From the NCBI GenBank assembly GCA_003104895.1, contig PQAG01000125.1, forward strand, positions 2,735 through 10,273: a DNA stretch of 7,539 bases, in the 5' to 3' direction. A program made the translations under genes and the position numbers. Shown in pieces: positions 7,270-7,539 of the stretch. Every line of letters begins with the position of its first letter. The stretch's first letter is position 1. The DNA is from Nitrosomonadales bacterium (GTDB lineage Bacteria > Pseudomonadota > Gammaproteobacteria > Burkholderiales > Sulfuricellaceae). The notes below the pieces were generated by a model that saw only the letters and a list, made by a program, of their open reading frames with translations, had not been told where the DNA came from and made no database searches.

Positions 7270-7287
7270 GCCTCGCGAGCCTCGCGG
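7270..7287 (+). repeat. Two tandem 9-bp units
   Basis: GCCTCGCGA (7270-7278) is followed directly by GCCTCGCGG (7279-7287); the junction includes the palindrome CTCGCGAG (7272-7279). It lies in the gap between the PAP2_3-like gene and the minus-strand terminator. It may help end the plus-strand transcript, but it has no strong stem and no T-run. Confidence 0.4.
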
Positions 7288-7315
7288 CCTCAGATTTACA
7301 GTTTCTACTGAAGTG

Positions 7316-7348
7316 AAAAAAGACAGGGCGGAGCAAATCGCCCCGCCC
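7316..7348 (-). terminator. Rho-independent terminator of the minus-strand gene at the right edge
   Basis: On the minus strand, GGGCGGGGC (7348-7340) pairs with GCTCCGCCC (7334-7326): nine pairs including one G-U, closing a 5-nt loop GATTT. TGTC and then six T (7321-7316) follow. The stem begins 8 nt after the stop at 7357. The plus strand has no T-run after the stem, so it works in one direction only. Confidence 0.85.
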
Positions 7349-7356
7349 ATCATGGA

Positions 7357-7539
7357 TTATTGATTCGCAGCGGCAGCCGGGGCAGAAGCAGTTTTGCTTT
7401 TGGCCTCCAGCGCCTGGATTCGCTCATGGAGCTTGATGATTTCCACCTGAGTAACCGTCGCCCCCGTTCTTGCTTCCATTACTCCAAAAGCTGCGAGAAC
7501 AAAGGCCGCAAGCGCCACGCCCAGTGTCGTAACAACCCA
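7357..7539 (-). CDS. C-terminal part of a small membrane/coiled-coil protein, 5' end outside window
   Basis: On the minus strand the frame is open from the window edge for 60 codons to a TAA at 7357-7359, so the start lies beyond base 7539. The visible part begins with a hydrophobic segment (WVVTTLGVALAAFVLAAFGV), a probable membrane helix. It is followed by a short amphipathic helix suited to a coiled coil (VTQVEIIKLHERIQALEAKS) and an Ala/Pro-rich tail ending APAAAANQ. I do not recognise a family. A strong terminator directly after the stop and the coherent helix-coil-tail layout support a real gene. An internal ATG (Met21 of the visible part) would lose the membrane helix and is an unlikely start. 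Confidence 0.72.
   Translation of the reverse strand, partial: WVVTTLGVALAAFVLAAFGVMEARTGATVTQVEIIKLHERIQALEAKSKTASAPAAAANQ

Overview
The window looks like chromosome from a moderately GC-rich Gram-negative bacterium, most likely a betaproteobacterium. The evidence is an EttA very close to the proteobacterial form, a GluQ-type tRNA-modifying enzyme, a DUF748/AsmA-like envelope protein, and a secreted protein with features of the surface-adhesin E family. The order or genus cannot be fixed from sequence alone. No rRNA, tRNA, CRISPR array, transposase or phage gene was seen.

Layout. (1) 1-2528, plus strand: the 3' five-sixths of ettA (ABC-F translation factor), followed 11 nt later by a membrane-anchored DUF748/AsmA-like protein; probably one transcript. 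(2) 2546-3552: an ankyrin-repeat protein with its own good sigma70-type promoter, whose -35 lies inside a perfect palindrome. It converges on a small minus-strand coiled-coil protein of unknown function. (3) 3571-5199: a secreted adhesin-E-like protein with a Lys/Ala/Pro-rich tail, divergent from the coiled-coil gene and converging on gluQ with directly abutting stop codons. (4) 5200-5528: a non-coding, dyad-rich gap. It contains a short in-frame relic that matches part of a gene 1.8 kb downstream. (5) 5529-7231: two adjacent plus-strand membrane phosphatase-superfamily genes of different subfamilies, a classical PAP2 enzyme and a PAP2_3/inositolphosphotransferase-like enzyme. (6) 7316-7539, minus strand: a clear rho-independent terminator and the C-terminal 60 codons of a small membrane/coiled-coil protein that runs off the window.

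How the genes relate. Most neighbours look like independent housekeeping or envelope genes. ettA and gluQ act on translation: ribosome energy sensing and tRNA(Asp) queuosine modification. The DUF748-like protein, the adhesin-E-like protein and the two PAP2-superfamily enzymes all point to the cell envelope. The two PAP2 genes are the most plausible functional pair, perhaps handling lipid phosphates or lipid head groups, but their substrates cannot be read from sequence.

I see no convincing new multi-gene system. The most unusual signals are the relic of a PAP2_3-like coding sequence upstream of gluQ, the structured gap around it, a possible translationally coupled 39-codon leader ORF before the PAP2 gene, and the palindrome over the ankyrin promoter.
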